A stretch of 64,000 bases of DNA from Arcuatula senhousia (GCA_963971305.1 OZ020303.1:45558106-45622105), one strand, 5' to 3'; positions 23,101 through 35,042 are shown, numbered from the stretch's first letter. Numbers and translations: made by a program. The notes: a model not told the origin generated them from the letters alone.

Positions 23101-23913
23101 ATGTCAACAAATTTCCAAAAAGACAGCACTGATTTACCAGAAAATCTTAAGAAATCTTTTGAGCGACTGAAAACAGTAGATGTAAATTCTTCGACAATAG
23201 ATATCCATGGTAGTGCTATTCAAACCAATGGTCAAAGTGTTGCCAGTGATCTGCTCATTGAAAAAGTAAAGCACTTTCAAGCTGAAATAAGTGTTGTTAA
23301 AGATTCACCTATTAGTGTTGAGCCTTGTAGCAAAGAGTTTCAGTATGATTCTGTGAAAAACGAACTTGAAAAAAGTATATCAGAACTAAATGATACACTG
23401 AAATTCATAAATGCAGAAGCTCGAGAATTAGAAACTGAGATTATTGACGAAGAAAAACTTGAAGAACAGCTTGGTGACATTATTGTTGACTCTTTAAAAA
23501 AGAGGCTTGCTGAACAAAAGTTTGAAAAGGATGATATTCAAGGTGCAAAAGAAAAACTTAATGATGAAATAGAAGAGAAAAGAATCAAAGCAAATGCTTA
23601 CTTTAAGCAACTTTTAAGAGATTCCCATAATTTCTTCAATAAATATTTCAAACTGCCATCACAAGAAGAATTTAGTGAAGTACAGAAAAAGTTGAGATCA
23701 GCAGATAAGACTGTCACAATAAGAAGCATGTTGAGTTTGAAGGACATTGTTTCAGAATTAATGAACAAGTGTTTTGATGAACCAAATCAGCCTTACATTG
23801 TTATTGATAAAAGATATTGGCCACCATACATTGAACTTCTCCTAAGATGTCAAATTGTATTGAGGCACCCAGATGACCCAAGAAGAATTAAATTAATCCC
23901 TTTTCATTTGTAA
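23101..23913 (+). CDS. CENPK: Centromere protein K
   Basis: CENP-K is a subunit of the inner-kinetochore CCAN (CENP-H/I/K/M group) that links CENP-A chromatin to the spindle-attachment machinery. A single open frame of 270 codons, close to the usual length (269 aa in human), encodes it. Residues from about 90 to 165 are coiled-coil-like, rich in E, K and L. The C-terminus is diagnostic: YIELLLRCQIVLRHPDDPRR then IKLIPFHL. There is no intron, unlike the multi-exon vertebrate gene. No A-rich tail or target duplication was seen to mark it as a recent retrocopy, and the frame is intact. It is divergent to EIF2S1, with an E2F-like motif just before the start, consistent with cell-cycle expression. 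AATAAA occurs at 24149-24154. Confidence 0.93.
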   Translation: MSTNFQKDSTDLPENLKKSFERLKTVDVNSSTIDIHGSAIQTNGQSVASDLLIEKVKHFQAEISVVKDSPISVEPCSKEFQYDSVKNELEKSISELNDTLKFINAEARELETEIIDEEKLEEQLGDIIVDSLKKRLAEQKFEKDDIQGAKEKLNDEIEEKRIKANAYFKQLLRDSHNFFNKYFKLPSQEEFSEVQKKLRSADKTVTIRSMLSLKDIVSELMNKCFDEPNQPYIVIDKRYWPPYIELLLRCQIVLRHPDDPRRIKLIPFHL

Positions 23914-24489
23914 ATGTCCAATGTAAATTTTTTTGACTGTTATGTACAAAATGAACATGTACATGTACTGTACTACAATATACGTGATACATGTACATCG
24001 TAACATGTATATGAATGTATTTGATGAATGACAGTGTTCTAGGATTTTTTAAAAATCTCACTTACCCATATTTATTAAAATTGCACAAATTTCACTGACC
24101 CAGGGTAACAGGTAATAAGAATCTTAGAACACTGTAATTTTAATGTAAAATAAATTAAGGTTGTAGATCCATATACAAATGTACATGTATGCTGTATAAA
24201 TATGCATTATGTGCTGTTAGTGGTTAATGTAAACATGTACCATTGTACACCAACTTTCACATGTATTGTTATTTAAGATGTACATTCTGAATGTACATAT
24301 GTATACATGCATGTAGTATACATGTAATTGCTTTAAAAAATCTCTTGACTTGTTTTTCATTTCTAGATCTAATGTCAATATATTTGTTGTACTAATATAT
24401 AAATAGGCAGGTAAATAATTAATTTTTTTTTTTTTTTTTTGGTTCGAAAATAAAAACAAACTAGCTTTTCTTGTTGGTTACATGAGCGT
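23914..24489. other. CENPK 3' flank rich in TACATGTA words
   Basis: No gene seen. The segment contains many overlapping TGTACATGTAC-type palindromic words, an AATAAA for CENPK at 24149, and a T18 run near 24422-24440. Confidence 0.4.
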
Positions 24490-24712
24490 TTAATGACGTC
24501 TAAAATTTTCAACGATAAAAACGTTAAAAAGACGCCGAAAGTTCGGGAAAACAAGCGCGTGCTATACCGGATGTTGAAGGAAAATTCAGCTCATAGTACA
24601 ACTAAAAGGGAGCGTATGAGCTGAATTTTCCTTCGATGTCTGGTTTTACAAGCTTTTTTACGGAACTTTCAGCGTCTTTTTAATGCTTTCTTCTTTGAAA
24701 ATTTCAGACGTC
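24490..24712. mobile_element. Foldback MITE-like inverted repeat
   Basis: TAATGACGTCTAAAATTTTCAACG at the left is inverted as GAAAATTTCAGACGTCATGA at the right, and the inverted pairing continues through AAAAAGACGC / GCGTCTTTTT and GGAAAATTCAGCTCATA / TATGAGCTGAATTTTCC to a loop near 24600. The two arms together span about 220 bp. Confidence 0.7.
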
Positions 24713-25289
24713 ATGAAACACACATGTGAGTGCAAATTCAGGCAGACAAAACATAATTTTAAGGGCTCTCATTCTAGTTGAACCATGATCCTACTAAGTA
24801 ACTAACTTTTTTTAACATTACCCCAAGCAGACTAAGCATAATTTCAAGAGCTCTCATTCTTGTTGAATCATGATCCTACTCAAAACATTGATGTGACCCA
24901 CAAGAAAATCTAGCTTGTTTTTATTTTCAAATACAAATTGTTTTAATTCATCACATGATAAAGATTTTATAAATTTATTTGAGCTTTAAAAATATTTCAA
25001 GATACACTGTACATGTACATTGTAACTTCAGGAGGGTCACAGGTTAAACCTGCCTCATATTATAATCTCATTATCTGTAACTGCATGTACATGTACATTT
25101 ATTTTCTCAATTTTGTAATAATAATGCACAATTCTTCTATATTTTACATCTTACATGTACATGTATTTAAAGGTGTTACTTGATGTTGAAATCTCTAGAA
25201 AATAAGTAAAATATTTTTTTAATCTCACTTGATAGTTGATTTGGATGACCATACATACATGTACATTTTTGTAGCACCCCAACTCTTTT

Positions 25290-25520
25290 ACAAGGATAGA
25301 AAATAATGAGATGTGGAATAGTATAAAACTAAAGTGACATTTAGTGTATGTGACACAGCTCACATATCAAGCAGTAATTTACATGTAGAAAAACCACAAT
25401 GGAAAACCCCCAGCAGCCTTCAACAAGGCCAGAAGGCGCTGATCATTGTTCTGCAATCAGCCCAAGGTCTCAAGAAAATGCATATAATTCAAATCCAGTC
25501 TTGAAATAGTAAATGATAGA
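25290..25520 (+). repeat. AGATGTGG interspersed repeat, best copy in the window
   Basis: Order of blocks: GAGATGTGGAATA, GTGTATGTGACACAGC, a spacer, CCACAATGGAAAAC, CCAGCAGCCTTCAACAAGGCC, CTGATCATTGTTCTGC. A similar succession (AGATGTGG, GACAAC, CCACA, GCCTTCAACAATG) is known from highly repeated mytilid DNA. Function unknown; SINE-like by size but I see no clear pol III boxes. Confidence 0.5.
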
Positions 25521-25692
25521 CAGGGACAGAAAACATTAAAAAGACAAGCACAAATAACTTTTCAATTTGACAGATTAATTGACCAACATTTATTCAAAAG
25601 ACTTAGATATGTACATGTATCATTTTGTTCTGTAGATCACAGTTATTCTGGTCAACTACTCTGAAATTTCTGAACAGAATTTAAACATTTAA

Positions 25693-26405
25693 TTATACCC
25701 CCACTCGTAAGAGAGGGGGCTATATTGCAATCACCTTGTCCGTCCGGTTCAATTTCTCTGCTTCTACTGGATGGATTGGTTTCAAATTTGGTACACAGCT
25801 TCAGCATGATGAGTTAAACCATGCCTCCTCTTTCCAGGTCAGTCCATCATCTACTTCTTGTTTTCTGAGCCAACTTACACTTTTTTAGGGTAAAAAATTT
25901 GAAATGTAAAATTTTTCTAAACAGAATTCTTCTACTGGATGGATTGATTTCAAATTTGGTACATAGCTTCAACATAATGAGTTGTACTGTGCCTCCCCTT
26001 TCCAGATCAGTCCATCATCTACTTCCTGTTTTCCGAGCCGGTAAAAATTTGAAATGTGAAATTTGCCGTAACAGATTTCTCGGCTTTTACTGAATGGATT
26101 GGTTTCAAATTTGGTACATACCTTCAGCATGATAAGTTATACCGTGCCTCCCCTTCCCAGGTCAGTCCATCATCTACTGGCTGTTTTCCAAGCCGACTTA
26201 GACTTTTTATGGGTAAAAAATAGACAATTTTTCGTGACAGATTTCTCGGCTTCTACAGAAGGGATCGATTTCAAATATGGTATACAGCTTTAGCATGATG
26301 AGTTGTGCCGTGCCTCCCCTTTTCAGGTCAGTCGGTCATCTACTTCCTGTTTTCTGAATGGTGAGTGGGGGTATGCTTAGCACGACTTAGTGCAACCCCT
26401 TGTTG
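25693..26405 (-). mobile_element. Family C pearl/HINE-like element
   Basis: Reverse orientation of the copy at 8954-9850: ATACCCCCACTCG (25695-25707), GTCCGTCCGGTTC, four core repeats with GGATTGGTTTCAAATTTGGT and CAGTCCATCATCTACT, then GTGAGTGGGGGTAT and TTAGTGCAACCCCTTGTTG. Confidence 0.7.
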
Positions 26406-26960
26406 AACTTGGTATATAGCAAGTACATCATATGTTAATGTTGTTGTGCCTATTACCTATTACCAAGGTGAAAATTTTGATTCTAAAAATTTAGTGGGAG
26501 TTATGGCCCTTCAATCTTAAATTTTTCCAGAAAACATTTTTAATCATGGTTTCCACTCAACTCCCCTGAAACTACTCAACCAAATTTTATGAAACTTGGT
26601 ATGTACATGTAGCTAGTACGCTATATAAATGTTGTTGTGCATCTTACCAGGAAATTTGTATCCTCTATAAATTGTTGTAGGAGTTATGGCCCATTGAACT
26701 TTCCAGAAAATCCTCATTAATCATAGGGTTACTTCAGCTTCTCTCAAACACTCATTTTTATGAAACTTGGTACAGATCTACTAGAATGCAATGTAGTTGT
26801 GCATGTTGCTAGGAAATCTGGGGGGAAAAATTAGAGTTATGATTCTTCCAAGTTAAAATTTTGGGGAAGACTACATTTCTGCAGGCAAAAACAAACTATA
26901 CATTAGCTCTACCTCATCACCAAAGTCAATAAGATTTAGTTGTCAGATGACCCAATATAC
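26405..26960 (-). repeat. Decayed tandem core repeats
   Basis: About three diverged units of roughly 170 bp share GGAGTTATGGCCC, TTTTATGAAACTTGGTA and TGTTGTGCAT. They resemble HINE cores on the minus strand but I could not find SIR ends. Confidence 0.45.
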
Positions 26961-27219
26961 ATTGATCATATAGGAGTTATGGCACCCTAAATGTCAAAAC
27001 TTTTAGTTTTTGCTGTTAAGCTGTTTAATCAACAAAGTACTGCCTGTTAAATAAGAAAGCTGTTTCTGTCTTTTAGCTTAAAATTAAGACCTATAAGACA
27101 AGGGAGGGATTTAGGCTCCTACTAGCAAAGCTTATTGATGCTCTCCTGGTAACAAAGCTCAAACAAAACAATAAAAACCTGTATTGATGTCTTTTCGACT
27201 GCCTAAGCCATATACATGT

Positions 27220-27275
27220 AGGTTGGCCCGTTTTAATGGTGGAAAACTGGAGTACCCAGAGGAAATGAGATACTT
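27220..27275 (+). repeat. Fragment of the SINE core found at 39660
   Basis: GGCCCGTTTTAATGGTGGAAAACTGGAGTACCCAGAGGAAA matches the conserved core of the SINE at 39660-40075 (TTTAATGGTGGAGGAAGAGAGTACCCGGAGGAAA). Confidence 0.45.
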
Positions 27276-27844
27276 ATAGAAAATTCAATCAATTTGGATG
27301 AGATAGAAAGTCATGATCTAATAAACAAACACATTACATGATTTAGAACATTATTTATTTTTCACACAAATACTACATCCTTCTCCTTTGCATTTTACAA
27401 AGACAATACAAATTGAACACGAGATTAGAATAAAAAGCTATGCAAATTAAGTTCAGCATTCATACAATCATTATGTTGAATCCTGTATTTTTAAAGCACA
27501 ATATGGATTGTTAATTGCTTTTACACATGCAGCCCATGGTGGACTAGCAAATACATGTATATTTTGTAGTGGACTTGAAATGCTTATTTGACATAAAATA
27601 TTTAATTCATATTGCCTCAAGACTTATGTACATGGAAATCATTTGTACAGAAAATCACTCATATTTTTCATTTTTTAGCTAAAATGCAAGCAGAGATTTT
27701 GATGGAAAAAGGCAGAAAGTAGATATTGGGGCACTGCCCACTTCTATTGTAACTGTGCAAGATACATAAAAACTATTGATATGTGTTTAAAGAATTTAAT
27801 GAGGTAAACAGTGAAAAAAGAATTATAAAAATCTGTTCCAAAAA

Positions 27845-28268
27845 ATTAATAAGGAAAGTGTCCATGGGACAAAGATGACCCTGTTTGGCCCCAAACAGGA
27901 AGCAAAAGTCGGGCTACAAAGTTTCAAATCATTCTCATGTTGGCTATCGGAAAAGCTTGACATTTATAGTCCAGTCAAAAACAGGAACTGAAGTAGAAGT
28001 CTGACAAGTCTGAAAGTAGGTTGGGACATAAAATTTGTCATACTGAACCATTATACTAAGTTTCAAATCATTTTCATGTACAGTTTCTGAGAAAAGCTTG
28101 ATGGAAATTTTCACGTAAATGTTCATATCGGCCAAATCCCAAACAGGAAATAGAAGTCTGACAGGTCTCAAAGTCGCTTATGACATACATTTGTCATACT
28201 GAATCATCTTCCTAAATTTCAAATCATTCTCATATAGGGTTTCTGACATATCGTTGCAGGGGCATAAA
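27845..28268 (+). mobile_element. Decayed family D element
   Basis: GTGTCCATGGGACA starts it as at 13830; two to three core repeats with CAGGAA, GACAGGTCTCAAAGTCG and TTTCAAATCATTCTCAT follow; the end TTGCAGGGGCATAAAA retains half of the SIR. Confidence 0.55.
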
Positions 28269-28566
28269 ATAACATTCTATCCCAATTTTGTCAATAAAAC
28301 AGTTTCACTTTTCTTCTGAAATAAACATCAAATGAAATAGAAAGCTTCCTATAGTGGTAAGTTATATCATATCGAAATTTCATAGTAATCTACCAGTTTT
28401 AAGATTACACAGAATGGCTGACCATGAATGTGGAGATATTACCTTTTTTTTTCTGGGCATGATGAATTCCATTACAATAAAGAGCAACAGATCAAAATAA
28501 GTAGACAATAAAGAGATGTGGAATAACTGTATGTGACACAACCGACATAATAAAACGGCAATCTAA

Positions 28567-30700
28567 ACAAGAGGCTCCCAGGAGCCTAAATCGCTCACCT
28601 GATGTTGATGTCAACCCTATATTTTGATGAGCTGAACATTTAAGCAAGCAACAGTTTTTCTTTATTTACTATAGTTTTCATTCTATAGGCCAAAAACACA
28701 AAAAACTGTTATTTTAGGGGCCGCAACCCCTATATGGGGTCATCTGACAACTTCAACCCTATGGAAACTTTTGTAGAGCTTTATGCGCTGAACATTTAAG
28801 CAAGCAACAGCTTTTCTCTATCTGCTATAGTTTTCACTCTAAAGGCCAAAAACATGAAAAAGGTTATTTTAGGGGCCGTAACCCTATTAAGGGTCATCTG
28901 ACAACTTCGATCCTATTGAGACTTTTGTAGGGCTAAATGAACTGAACATTTAAGCAAGCAACAGCTTTTCTCTATCTGCTATAGTTTACTTTCTATGGGC
29001 CAAAAACATGAAAAAAAAAATCATTTTAGGGGCTGTGACCCCTATAAGGGGTCATCTGACAACTTCAACCCTATGGAAACTTTTGTACAGCTAAATGAGC
29101 TGAACATTTAAGCAAGCAACAGCTTCTCTCTTCCTGCAATAGCTTTCATTCCATAGGCCAAAAACATGAAAAAACATTATTTCAGGGGCCGTAACCCCTA
29201 TAAGGGGTCATCTGACAACTTTGACCCTATGGAGACTTTTGTAGAGCTAAATGAGCTGAACATTTGAGCAAGCAACAGCTTTTTAGCTCACCTGACCCGA
29301 AGGGTCATGTGAGCTATTGCCGTCACTTGGCGTCCGTCGTCCAACTTTTCAAAAATCTTCTTCTCTGAAACCGCATGGCCAAATGTAACTAAACTTAGTA
29401 GGGTTGTTCTATAGTATGTTCTTTACAAAACCATCATTCGGATTTTTGATTGGATGAACAACATGGCCGCTGTTGCTAAAAATAGAACATTTTTTTGCAA
29501 ATAACTCAAAAACGGTTACAGATATCAAAATTCTGGCAAAGGGTAAAAGTGATCAGCACCTCAAGATCTACCTGTCTAGAAATTTTCAAGAAGATCCAAC
29601 AACCGATGTAGGAGTTATTGCCCTTTTTCTGGATTTTTTCAAAATTTTGCACTTATTTAGCCCTATATCTTGAAAACTATACAAAATATTTTAAAAATTC
29701 AAATTGCATATGATTGAGCACATCAAGATCTACATTTCATGTAATTAGGTCAAAGCTGTAGAACCATTTTTTTTAGGAGTTATGGCCCTTAAAGTGTCAA
29801 ATTTACCGTTTTTTATTACTTTTCACCTGAATTTCAAAGATTAACTTGTCTGACACCATATATCCAACTTCAACCAAACTTGGCACAGTTATTTAATAGC
29901 ATATATGCTACAATTCTATTGTTCAGATTTTTGATTCGTCAAAAAACATGGCCGCCATAGCTAAAAATAGAACATAGGGGTAAATTGCATTTTTTTGCTA
30001 ATAACTCAAAAATGGTTTCAGATATCAAAATTGTGCAAGAATAAAAAAAGATCAGCATATTAAGATCTATCTGTGCTGAAATTTTGGAAAAGATCTGACT
30101 GCTGATGTGGGAGGTATTGTCCTTTTTCCTAATTTTTGTCAAATTTTTCACTTATTAAGCCCAATTTCTTGAAAACTAACCAAGATATTTTAGAAATTTA
30201 AATCGCATATGGTTATGCACAATAATATATACAAAATATATGTGTCTGTGTAGTTCAGGTGAGCGATTCAGGCTCCTGGGAGCCTCTTGTCTCTATCTGC
30301 AATAGATTTCATACTATAGGGCAAAAACATGAAAAAAACGCTATTTTTCACCTCTAGGGGTCATCTGACAACTTGGACCAAATGGAGACTCTTGTAGAAC
30401 TTTTGATGCTGAAGCAGTAGGGTGGCATCAGATTTCATCTATCTCTTATACTTTTTGATTTACAAGCCAAAAACAGTAGTCTGACCCCCCTGGTCTATTT
30501 TTAGCAACGGCGGCCATGTTTTTCGACAAATCAAAAATTCCCACATCAGTTCTGTGGGGGATATCCTAAAGTACCACCAGACCAAATTTGGTTTGAATCT
30601 GTGCAACCGTTTCAGAGGAGTGGAAGTTTGAAGAAAAGTTAACGACGACGGACGCCAAGTGATGGCAATAGCTCACATGGCGTTTGGCCAGGTGAGCTAA
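28567..30700 (+). mobile_element. Family A pearl/HINE-like element containing a second one
   Basis: It begins ACAAGAGGCTCCCAGGAGCC, then CGCTCACCTG; core repeats of about 138 bp carry CCCTATAAGGGGTCATCTGACAAC and AAGCAAGCAACAGCTTTT; it ends with AACGACGACGGACGCCAAG and a hairpin CAGGTGAGCTA at 30690-30699. A sister element in reverse orientation is inserted at 29284-30290. Confidence 0.75.
29284..30290 (-). mobile_element. Family A-type element nested in another, inserted without target duplication
   Basis: Left end TAGCTCACCTGACCCGAAGG with hairpin, CGTCCGTCGTCC, two to three longer core repeats containing ACATGGCCGC, then right end GGTGAGCGATTC, GGCTCCTGGGAGCC, TCTTGT. The host core repeat reads CAGCTTTT at the left and CTCTATCTGC at the right; intact repeats read CAGCTTTTCTCTATCTGC, so nothing was duplicated or lost. 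Confidence 0.75.
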
Positions 30701-30725
30701 AAATCATAATGGAAAACAACCAGCA

Positions 30726-31365
30726 GTATAGTTTTGTTTTTTTATTAAGGATGGAAACTTTGATTTTGACAATATATTTACATATGTAAGAAAATAATTT
30801 TTATTTAAATGAAATATTTTCAGTTTATTAAGATAAAATTGTTTTCACAAACACTTTTGTACTTGTCTTGGGACAACCAGTTTGACTTTCAAACTTGTTT
30901 AGTTACATGAGAACATCTGTATAATTGTGGAGTTTTTCCAGCAGAGCAATGAACTCCAAATGACATATTGGCATATTACAACTTAAGTTGTCAAAAAGAA
31001 ACCCCAAAGTTTTCAGAAAACATCATCGCCATGACATCATACAACAACAAATGTTTGCAGTCATTGTTCATCATCTACACTTTGCAAACTAAAAATTTTA
31101 TTCAATGACAAAAATAATGGAGAAATGAGAAAGACATTATATTATGCAGTAAATATATACACTTATACACACAAAATAAATATGAATCTTACATTTTATA
31201 CATTCATACATTTCATTTCACACAACTTCTTTTAAACAGGATGATATGATGATATATATACACACTGGAATGATTTACAAATGTAATAACTTAGATGATC
31301 TTGAACAAAGCAATTAGTTGTGTGAACTAAAATTAATTCTTTTATAATTTTATACTAACTTTATT
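30726..31365. other. Spacer without recognisable gene
   Basis: AT-rich sequence, no conserved frame, no array. Nothing recognised. Confidence 0.4.
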
Positions 31366-31556
31366 TTTAAGCTATTCTAGAAAAAAATGTATATCAGTGT
31401 TGAAAGTTTTTAGGTGGGTGATGAGGTTCATGAGGAACCTTAAATACTTAATCCTAAATTCTTTAGTAAAATTGCCAAACAAAGTATGGAAGGTGGAATC
31501 TAGAAAAAAGTGTTCCCCCCCCCAAACCTTCATACATTTATTTCTGAATAGCCCAT
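31366..31556. mobile_element. MITE related to the one at 18289
   Basis: AAGCTATTCTAGAAAAAAATGTATA and ATACATTTATTTCTGAATAGCCCA are imperfect terminal inverted repeats of the same type as GGGCTATTCCAG at 18289. Target duplication not clear. Confidence 0.5.
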
Positions 31557-31589
31557 TGTGCCTAATAAGAAAACACTAGTTAGGAATTT

Positions 31590-32868
31590 TTATACGACCG
31601 CAAAATTTTTGCGATCGTATTATGTTATGGCGATGTCGTCGTTGTCGTTGTCGTCGTCGTTGTCGTTGTCGTTGTCGTCGTCTGTAGACACTTTGGTTTC
31701 CGTGTGATAACTTGAGTTGTGGTTGACCAATTGTTATGAAATTTTGGTATGATGTTAATAACCACTAAAGGAAGGTTGGTATTGCATTTGGGGTTTCTGG
31801 CCCTTACCATTTAAGAAAAAAGGGCCAAAAGGGGCAAAAATGGGTATATTGACAAAACGTCTGTAGAAAGTTAAATTTTCATCCGATTTTGATTATTCTT
31901 TTTTTATTGTATTCCTCAATAAATTCTGTCAACAAAATGTATCAACGGCTTTGATGTCTCTTGTACCGTTACATTGCTACATGGGGTCAAAAAGGGGCCA
32001 CACCCAAAAAATTGACTTTTTTATTTGTTGTCCGATTTTCAAAATCTTTTTTTCATTGGAATCCTTGTGAAAATCCCTGCCTGCGTTTTTCAATCAGATT
32101 TGCAATATCTCTTACCGTTTTTGAGAATTTAGGGGTCAAAGGGGCCAAAAACGCTGTTTTTAAAAGTTTTTCTTTGAAACCAAAAATTAAGTTGTAGTGG
32201 GCCAGCCAATTGTTATGAAGTTTTAATATGATGATTATATCCACTAAAGGAATGTTGATTTTGTATTTGGGGTTTGTGGCCCCTTCTGTTTTAGAAAAAA
32301 GGGCCTAAAAGGGCTAAAACGGGTGTATTGATAAACCTGTTGTAGAATGTTTATCATTCATTTGATTTTGAAAATTCTTTTTTTATTGAATTCATCATTA
32401 AATTCTATCTACTTAATGTGTCAATGATTTTGATATGTATTTCACCATTACATTGCTACAGGGAGGCTAAAGACAGGCCACACCCAAAAAATCAACTTTT
32501 TTATTTGTGGTCCGATTTTCAAGATCTTTTTTTCATTGGATTCCTTGTGAATATTTCTGCCTTATTTTTTAATCAGATTTGCAATATTTTTACTGTTTTT
32601 GAGAAATTAGGAGTCAAAGGGCCAAAATTGTATATTAATACATGTGTATAAATAAGGTTTTTTGTATTAGATGTTGATGTAAATATAGATGTGTCAAAAA
32701 TGCATTTTTAAGTCACCACAGGATGCATGTGTCAAAAAGCTTTGTAAGTCCACCATGGGCTTCATGTGACCAAAGCAATTGACTATCCATACTGGGCCTC
32801 CAACGTACAGGATTCAACTTGTTGCGGTCGTATCATGCTGCGCTCGGCGTAGCTTTTTATTTTCAAAA
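31590..32868 (-). mobile_element. Family G pearl/HINE-like element
   Basis: Left end TATACGACCGCAAAATTTTTGCGATCGTAT is the 3' hairpin followed by a GTCGTCGTTGTCGT stretch (31630-31682). Two to three core repeats of about 430 bp contain CCAATTGTTATGAA, CCACTAAAGGAA and GGGGCCAAAA. Right end GTTGCGGTCGTATCATGCTG then GCTCGGCGTAGC is the 5' end. Confidence 0.65.
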
Positions 32869-32904
32869 AGCATCTTCGCAAGCTAAGGGATATATACAGG
32901 TTTC

Positions 32905-33050
32905 ACAACTATAAGTGATGAGATACTGATTTTTATCACATCGAGTTAGATATTTGTCAAATTAGGAAACGAGCATTTGCGAGTTTCCTTTGACAAATAT
33001 CTAACGAGTGTGATAAAAATCCCTATCTCATCACTTATAGTTGTGAACTG
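32905..33050. repeat. Large hairpin (inverted repeat)
   Basis: CAACTATAAGTGATGAGATA..TTTTTATCACA..GTTAGATATTTGTCAAA and its reverse complement on the right pair over about 65 bp with a short loop near 32975. It is probably a foldback MITE or its remnant; GATATCTCATCGTACGG-type sequence follows at 33380. Confidence 0.6.
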
Positions 33051-33842
33051 TCGACGTGAAAGTATACATTGTAGGCCCAAAAATTGCTTATATTATAACC
33101 TATAGGAAAATAATCCTATATGTTTTGTTTTTTTTTTCATTTTAGCAAACATGTGAAAAAAGGAGACAATTAAAAAATCCACCTTTTTATTATGAATTTT
33201 AATTAAATGTATACTTTATAACATAAACAGCGTTTTTGTTCATTTTTAATATATCTTATTTGTCTTTTTATTCAAGCGAGATCAACAGGTGTTCAAACAA
33301 AAGTAAGCACGCTTTTCACGAGACGTGTATCTAACTGCAGTGTCTCGCGCAGACAGCCAATCAAATTTCGTGAAATTGAATATCTCATCGTACGGAGTGT
33401 GATACGCAAAATAGTCTCATCTCGCGAGAACTAGATAATATTGCACAACAGTTAGAGAAAATCCAATAACTTACATCTTGCTATAATACTTATAAACAAA
33501 AATATAAGTTAAAAAAAAAGAACTGAACAAGAACTATTATAGTGAATGAATACATTACACTTATTACATGATAAAATAGCACCAATTCATGCATAACAAA
33601 CATCACATTAATTTTGAACATGAGAAAAAGATTTCTTAATTTAAGTAGATTTTGACACACTCCTTATAAAGATAATCAAACAATAAAATGTTTAATACTA
33701 CATGTATATACAGCACTTACATTTTCATCTTCACAGGCCAAGGGTTAGAATCTGCTTAATTTCATGAGAAGACAAGAGTAAGCAGATTGTAACTCTTAGC
33801 TAGCAAAGATGTTTACATTGTTAACAAGCAATCATACCTGTT

Positions 33843-34142
33843 AATTCAGAATAGTGGTAGCTTTTTCAATTGAATTTAAATGACACCAACAGTTTTGACA
33901 ATTATCAATTCGAGTAGAAATTCAAATGAATTTCACCTGTCATGTATTAGTGATCAAATGGTCAGTTTGATCCCTTTAAATTTCTACTCGACTTGATATT
34001 CTTTTCATGAATTTTACTAACAACAGGTGCTACATGGCTCACCAACTTCAATGACCTAATATTAAACCTCTTTATTCTCTTAATTGTCAAACCTGTTGAT
34101 TTTATCTAAATTCAATTGAAAAAGCTACCACTATTTTGAATT
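33843..34142. mobile_element. 300-bp foldback MITE
   Basis: AATAGTGGTAGCTTTTTCAATTGAATTTA (from 33850) is inverted as TAAATTCAATTGAAAAAGCTACCACTATT (to 34135). Inner sequences TCGAGTAGAAATT / AATTTCTACTCGA are also inverted. No coding potential. Confidence 0.75.
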
Positions 34143-34494
34143 TTAGTATAAGCCTCCCACTTTTTGCAGGAGACTCCCACTTATAATACTTTGTGTTCAT
34201 AGAACAACTAGTGTAAAGATACTGCTCAAAAGTTGTCTTGCAACATGAGCACGAGACATAAGCACATTTTAATCAATGGAGATCCACATATCATGTATTT
34301 CTTCTTCTATAAATAACACCCTGTTTCTAGCACTTAATTTAAATAGAAACACTTTTTACAATAAATTATTTTTTTCAATTACATCTTTATACAAATAGAC
34401 AAAGCACTTTTTAAGATTAATTCATTTTCTAACATAAACATTTTCAGCACTTTTAAAATAATTTTTTTCCGAACATCTTGCTTTACTACTTAAA

Positions 34495-35042
34495 AGGTAG
34501 ATGGGGTGTCTAAAAATTTATCCATAGAATTTTCTTAAATTTTGGCCACAGATAGCTCTAGAATGGTACTTTAAATTTCAATAAAAAATATTAAAAGTTC
34601 ACCAGAGGAATTTTTGTAGAAACGACATTGAAAAATGCTCGGTGTTGGTACTTTTTATATAGGATCAATAGGGAAAAATTTGAATTTCTTCATTTAAGAA
34701 AATCTGCTCCATAGATTTTTCTTAAAAATTGTGAAAAATTATGTTTTGTTTTTGTTTTTAAATATACTAAATAAAAAATAAAGTTCACCCGCAAAATTTT
34801 TGAAAAAAGTGAAAAATATGTTTTTTCGCTATTATTTCTATACAAATTATCTCCCCTTAAATAGTACGGGAAAATATTGAAATTCACAAAGAGGAGGAGT
34901 TTTATCCATATTTTTGTTGTAATTAAGCATTTTGATGTTTACCTAGCCGAATAGATATCAATTAGAATAGCTGGCATTCTAAAATTTAAAGTTATGATAG
35001 ATGTGCAAAAAAGATGCTCAATGATAGACACCCCATCTACCT
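34495..35042. mobile_element. 548-bp TIR element just beyond the IPO13 stop codon
   Basis: AGGTAGATGGGGTGTCTA and TAGACACCCCATCTACCT are perfect terminal inverted repeats; TAAA is found on both sides. It begins 93 bp past the IPO13 stop codon and so may supply part of the IPO13 3' UTR or its end. The 65-aa frame on the minus strand inside is not recognised. Confidence 0.75.

Larger units (their letters stand above)
28490..30725 (+). repeat. AGATGTGG repeat split by family A elements
   Basis: GAGATGTGGAATAACTGTATGTGACACAACC (28515-28547) runs to 28566; its continuation CATAATGGAAAACAACCAGCAG resumes at about 30704. The intervening DNA is the family A element at 28567-30700. Confidence 0.6.

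Noticed and set aside
22847..23170. 107-aa frame overlapping the CENPK start
   Set aside because: Different frame, AT-rich, no recognisable protein; CENPK conservation decides the real frame.
23940..25270. Over-represented TGTACATGTAC words as a regulatory cluster
   Set aside because: Such palindromic words are scattered through AT-rich non-coding DNA in the window; without a background count I cannot claim enrichment.
31620..31690. Trinucleotide-like GTCGTCGTT run as a coding poly-amino-acid tract
   Set aside because: It is the purine/pyrimidine stretch next to the family G 3' hairpin.
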